DNA from: Methanobacteriota archaeon
GTDB taxonomy: Archaea; Thermoplasmatota; Poseidoniia; Poseidoniales; SP79
Assembly: GCA_002715545.1 (NCBI GenBank)
Contig: PAZI01000040.1
Span: forward strand, 9,081-45,688
Direction: 5' to 3'
DNA: 36,608 nt
The stretch's first letter is position 1. Every line of letters begins with the position of its first letter. A model generated the notes under the pieces. That model was not told where the DNA came from, searched no databases, and worked only from the letters and a program-made list of their open reading frames with translations. Below are positions 33,954-36,608 of the stretch, one piece after another. The position numbers were made by a program, and so were the translations under genes.

Positions 33954-36608
33954 CTAAAGGTGGTCTAGGTCAATCATCGAGGGTAAAGCAGCTTCAATCT
34001 CGGCTTTCTGTTGGTCCTCGTACTTCTGCCAAACAGGTCGGTCAGCGGGGTCTTTCCAACCAAGAGCCTTCGCTTCTTCCTTCTGACCTGATTTGAGATA
34101 GTGCTCAATCCAAAGGCGCTTACGTTCTTCTTCATCCACTTGATTCGCTGCATCCATTGCTCCGAATTGATTTGATTCATCCTCATCGGAGCGGATGAAC
34201 ATCACCGCAATCCCAGACACAATCAGAAGGACTAGTACTCCAACAGTGATTAACAGGACGCCTGAAAGGCCTCCAGACAACCCCCCTTCAGATTCAAGGG
34301 CCTGATTTGTAGCCACATCTGCAGAAGGGCAGACTCTGTCGTGAATCTCAGGGTCTGTGGGGCAACCATCATTCGTATCCGCATAACCATCTCCATCGAG
34401 ATCTGGGCAGCCACGATAGAGTCGTTCGGTAGCGTTACCCCATTCCAATGGACACATATCATAATTTGGGAATTCCACAGAAATGCGGCTGTTGTCACCA
34501 TATCCATCGGCATCAACGTCCTTCCATTGAGTTGGATCGAGTGGGAATCGATCTGGTTGGTATGGATTCTCAACTAATTGACCCGGCCACCCGTTCTCGT
34601 CCCAATATACGGCCCATTCAGCGTTTCCATAATTATCTCCGAATCCATCACCATCACTATCTAACCATTGAGTTGAATCCTTAGGAAATGCATCGACTCG
34701 CGTGGCATCCTTGACCCATTGCCCAAGAATTTGATCCTCTAATTCAGGAATCACAACACCATCACAACGCTCACCGAATAACGACGTGTCATCAATCCGC
34801 GTATCATTCAATGCCGGATCAGCCCAATTATCGCCATACCCATCTCCATCACAATCAATCCACTGGGTTGAGTCATCTGGTAAAGCATCAGGCCGAAGGT
34901 ATCCGGGGATTGGAGAAAGGACAGTGTGCCCTGCATCAGGGTCTGACCAACCATCTCCATCGCTATCTGTGCAACCGAGGCGATCTTGATTCGAGATCAA
35001 ACCTGCTTCGACAATATTGGAGGGAGTGTCAGGACACATGTCCCGATAATTTCTCGGCGCATCCCGATCATCTGCATAACCATCATTATCCAAGTCGAGA
35101 GAAAGAGCCGTATCCAAAGGCCACGGGTCAAGATTATCTGGGACAAGGTCACCATCTGAGTCCGCACAGCCTCGGTTGAGTGGATCACTCAGTTGACCTC
35201 CAAGGATTGGACAAATATCCGAATTCACTGCTCCAGGTACATTCTGGCCAGGACACACCAATTCCCCACAATATCTCTCAATACCTAGTGCTGCCAAAGA
35301 TGCTGAGTCATAATTATCTCCGAAACGATCTCCGTCAAAGTCTGTCCACTGAGTCGGCTCTAAGATGAAAGCGTCTCCTCTCTCAATCGTGACTCCAGTC
35401 TTATCATCGAGAACCCGGGTGTAGTTATCCCCATAACCATCACCATCGGTATCCTTCCACTGAGTTGGATCATCACCGAATTCATCGTATTCCGTGCCCG
35501 AAGCATTGTCACCATAACCATCACCATCTGAATCCTCCCATTGAGTAGGGTTGTCAATCACTGCATCAGCCCCATCATCAATCGTCCATGGTTGATCACA
35601 TTTGACGCAAGGATCCGACCATCCATCTCCATCGGTGTCGATACAGCCCCTTCTGTCAATGGAAGAATTGCCCCATTGAGAGTAACAATCATCTGGGTTG
35701 TTCCCAGACATGTTATCCCCATACCCATCGCCATCGATATCACTGTGCTGAGTCGGATCATCTGGCATCTGATCAGGAGGTGGATCCTTGTAGTCATCCT
35801 TGTCACCGTAACCATCTCGGTCAGCATCTGGACATCCATAACGACCATCTCGCCAAGAATCACCCCAATCATGTGGACATGCATCAGCTCGAATACGCGG
35901 GCTTGAGAGAAGATCAGGATTGTCACCATAGAGGTCACCGTCACTATCGAGCCACTGGTCTCGCACGAGAGGAAGTGCATCAGATTGAGTGGCACCAATG
36001 AGGTAAACGCCCGGCCAATCTACAGGTCTATAGGAGAGCCATGATGCATTCGCAAAATTATCTCCCCAACCATCATCATCAGTATCATTCCACTGGGATG
36101 GATTTGTAGGGAAAGCGTCACCTGTTTGAAAGATACAACGTAATGAGGCTGCATCCCAAGTACAGAAATAGTTGTTGCCGTAGCCATCCTTGTCTGTATC
36201 TTCCCACTGTTCTGGGTCATTAGGGAAAGCATCTGCACCATCATCTACTGTATAGCTAGAATCAGAATCGCTGTAATGGTCACCATCTGAATCTGGACAA
36301 CCAAACCGGTCGTGGGTGGAATTACCCCAAATAGAGGGGCATGCATCGGGTTCGAATCCTGACGGATTATCACCATAGCCATCTCGATCTGAATCATCCC
36401 ACTGTGAAGGAATGGTGGGGAAGGCATCCTCGGTGTTCGGCACAGTATCTCCATCAACATCTGCTGGCATCTTGTAAGGAACCACTCGATCAACATTCGA
36501 ATCCGAATCTGTCACTGCCGTGAGAACATATTGTGCATCTGGAGACCATTCAATATCCATGATATTACACGAATTACACTGTGGTCCTAAGGTGGCTCTG
36601 AGCGTACC
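33954..36608 (-). CDS. Giant WD40-TSP3 surface protein (paralogue 2), 5' end cut by window
   Basis: The frame is open from the window edge to the TAG at 33954-33956, giving 884 visible residues. An internal ATG at 36560 is not the real start, because the 16 codons before it are open and continue a propeller blade (MDIEWSPDAQYVLTAV). The visible part is the end of a WD40-like propeller, then 11 tryptophan-type calcium-binding units (FPTIPSQWDDSDRDGYGDN ... FPLDPTQWKDVDADGYGDN). A transmembrane helix (LLITVGVLVLLIVSGIAVMF) and a tail with ERKRLWIEHYLKSGQKEEAK follow. It is closely similar to the adjacent protein along its whole visible length, unit for unit, and is therefore a tandem duplicate. 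A 75-bp gap separates it from paralogue 1. Confidence 0.88.
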   Translation of the reverse strand, partial: GTLRATLGPQCNSCNIMDIEWSPDAQYVLTAVTDSDSNVDRVVPYKMPADVDGDTVPNTEDAFPTIPSQWDDSDRDGYGDNPSGFEPDACPSIWGNSTHDRFGCPDSDGDHYSDSDSSYTVDDGADAFPNDPEQWEDTDKDGYGNNYFCTWDAASLRCIFQTGDAFPTNPSQWNDTDDDGWGDNFANASWLSYRPVDWPGVYLIGATQSDALPLVRDQWLDSDGDLYGDNPDLLSSPRIRADACPHDWGDSWRDGRYGCPDADRDGYGDKDDYKDPPPDQMPDDPTQHSDIDGDGYGDNMSGNNPDDCYSQWGNSSIDRRGCIDTDGDGWSDPCVKCDQPWTIDDGADAVIDNPTQWEDSDGDGYGDNASGTEYDEFGDDPTQWKDTDGDGYGDNYTRVLDDKTGVTIERGDAFILEPTQWTDFDGDRFGDNYDSASLAALGIERYCGELVCPGQNVPGAVNSDICPILGGQLSDPLNRGCADSDGDLVPDNLDPWPLDTALSLDLDNDGYADDRDAPRNYRDMCPDTPSNIVEAGLISNQDRLGCTDSDGDGWSDPDAGHTVLSPIPGYLRPDALPDDSTQWIDCDGDGYGDNWADPALNDTRIDDTSLFGERCDGVVIPELEDQILGQWVKDATRVDAFPKDSTQWLDSDGDGFGDNYGNAEWAVYWDENGWPGQLVENPYQPDRFPLDPTQWKDVDADGYGDNSRISVEFPNYDMCPLEWGNATERLYRGCPDLDGDGYADTNDGCPTDPEIHDRVCPSADVATNQALESEGGLSGGLSGVLLITVGVLVLLIVSGIAVMFIRSDEDESNQFGAMDAANQVDEEERKRLWIEHYLKSGQKEEAKALGWKDPADRPVWQKYEDQQKAEIEAALPSMIDLDHL
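34320..36465 (-). repeat. Coding repeat array, 11 tryptophan-type TSP3-like units (paralogue 2)
   Basis: Eleven units occur in the same order and with the same spacer motifs (CVKC, NVPGAVN, GCADSDxDxVPDNLDPWP) as paralogue 1. Confidence 0.85.

Noticed and set aside
30480..36465. Regularly recurring CCATCACCATC-like words suggesting a CRISPR or satellite array
   Set aside because: The words are in frame with DGDGYGD-type codons, vary by synonymous changes and have no constant-length spacers.
36544..36560. ATG at 36560 as the true start of the last gene
   Set aside because: The frame is open upstream to the window edge, encodes continuing propeller sequence, and no signal peptide follows the ATG, unlike the paralogue.
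1..36608. tRNA, rRNA, insertion sequences or integrase/attachment sites
   Set aside because: Gaps are too short for RNA genes of normal size apart from 6723-6865, which shows no cloverleaf, and no transposase or recombinase motifs were seen.

Overview
The window is archaeal chromosome. Family D DNA polymerase large subunit (DP2), the primase Fe-S subunit PriL, RNA polymerase subunit D, archaeal-type S13/S4/S11, pantoate kinase and an MptE-type pterin pyrophosphokinase are all present. Very large calcium-binding surface proteins, a bacterial-type leucyl-tRNA synthetase and many lipoprotein or membrane-anchored secreted proteins also appear. Together these suggest a planktonic marine euryarchaeon, most likely Poseidoniia (Marine Group II) or a close Thermoplasmatota relative. 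The lineage is inferred from gene content only. Coding density is very high, and no gap exceeds about 150 bp. I saw no rRNA, tRNA, CRISPR array, transposase or integrase.

Layout. (1) 1-6722, minus strand: a left-handed beta-helix transferase cut by the window edge, a sialidase-fold lipoprotein, an unrecognised membrane protein with a faint phosphotransferase-like core, and a 1112-residue surface protein made of a beta-propeller, acidic thrombospondin-type-3 (TSP3) repeats and a C-terminal anchor. (2) 6866-10308, plus strand: a compact run of a small zinc-ribbon protein, priL, a DUF373 membrane protein and mptE. (3) 10291-14169, minus strand: the PolD large subunit, convergent with mptE and divergent from pyrE. 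(4) 14212-18544, plus strand: pyrE, a SAM-dependent methyltransferase, then S13-S4-S11-rpoD. The ribosomal cluster stops at rpoD, where it meets a convergent gene. (5) 18525-26368, minus strand: pantoate kinase, a CDIN1/C15orf41-like PD-(D/E)XK nuclease, an SRPBCC-fold protein, leuS, and a membrane-tethered regulator with two cytoplasmic winged helices. (6) 26418-27209, plus strand: a metallo-beta-lactamase-fold hydrolase. (7) 27167-36608, minus strand: three giant surface proteins in tandem. These are an SGNH/GDSL esterase fused to TSP3-like repeats and two paralogous WD40-TSP3 proteins, the second cut by the window edge.

How the genes fit together. Regions 2-4 are information processing (replication, transcription, translation) with pyrimidine and pterin biosynthesis interleaved. 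Regions 1 and 7 are a cell-surface programme. Four proteins share one plan: signal peptide, globular head, Asp-rich calcium-binding stalk, one transmembrane helix and a short cytoplasmic tail. Three of them use a tryptophan-containing variant of the TSP3 repeat (8, 11 and 11 copies), and the two paralogues share a conserved cytoplasmic tail. Start codons were chosen from Shine-Dalgarno-like sequences, spacing and family N-termini. Several genes appear to use GTG or TTG.
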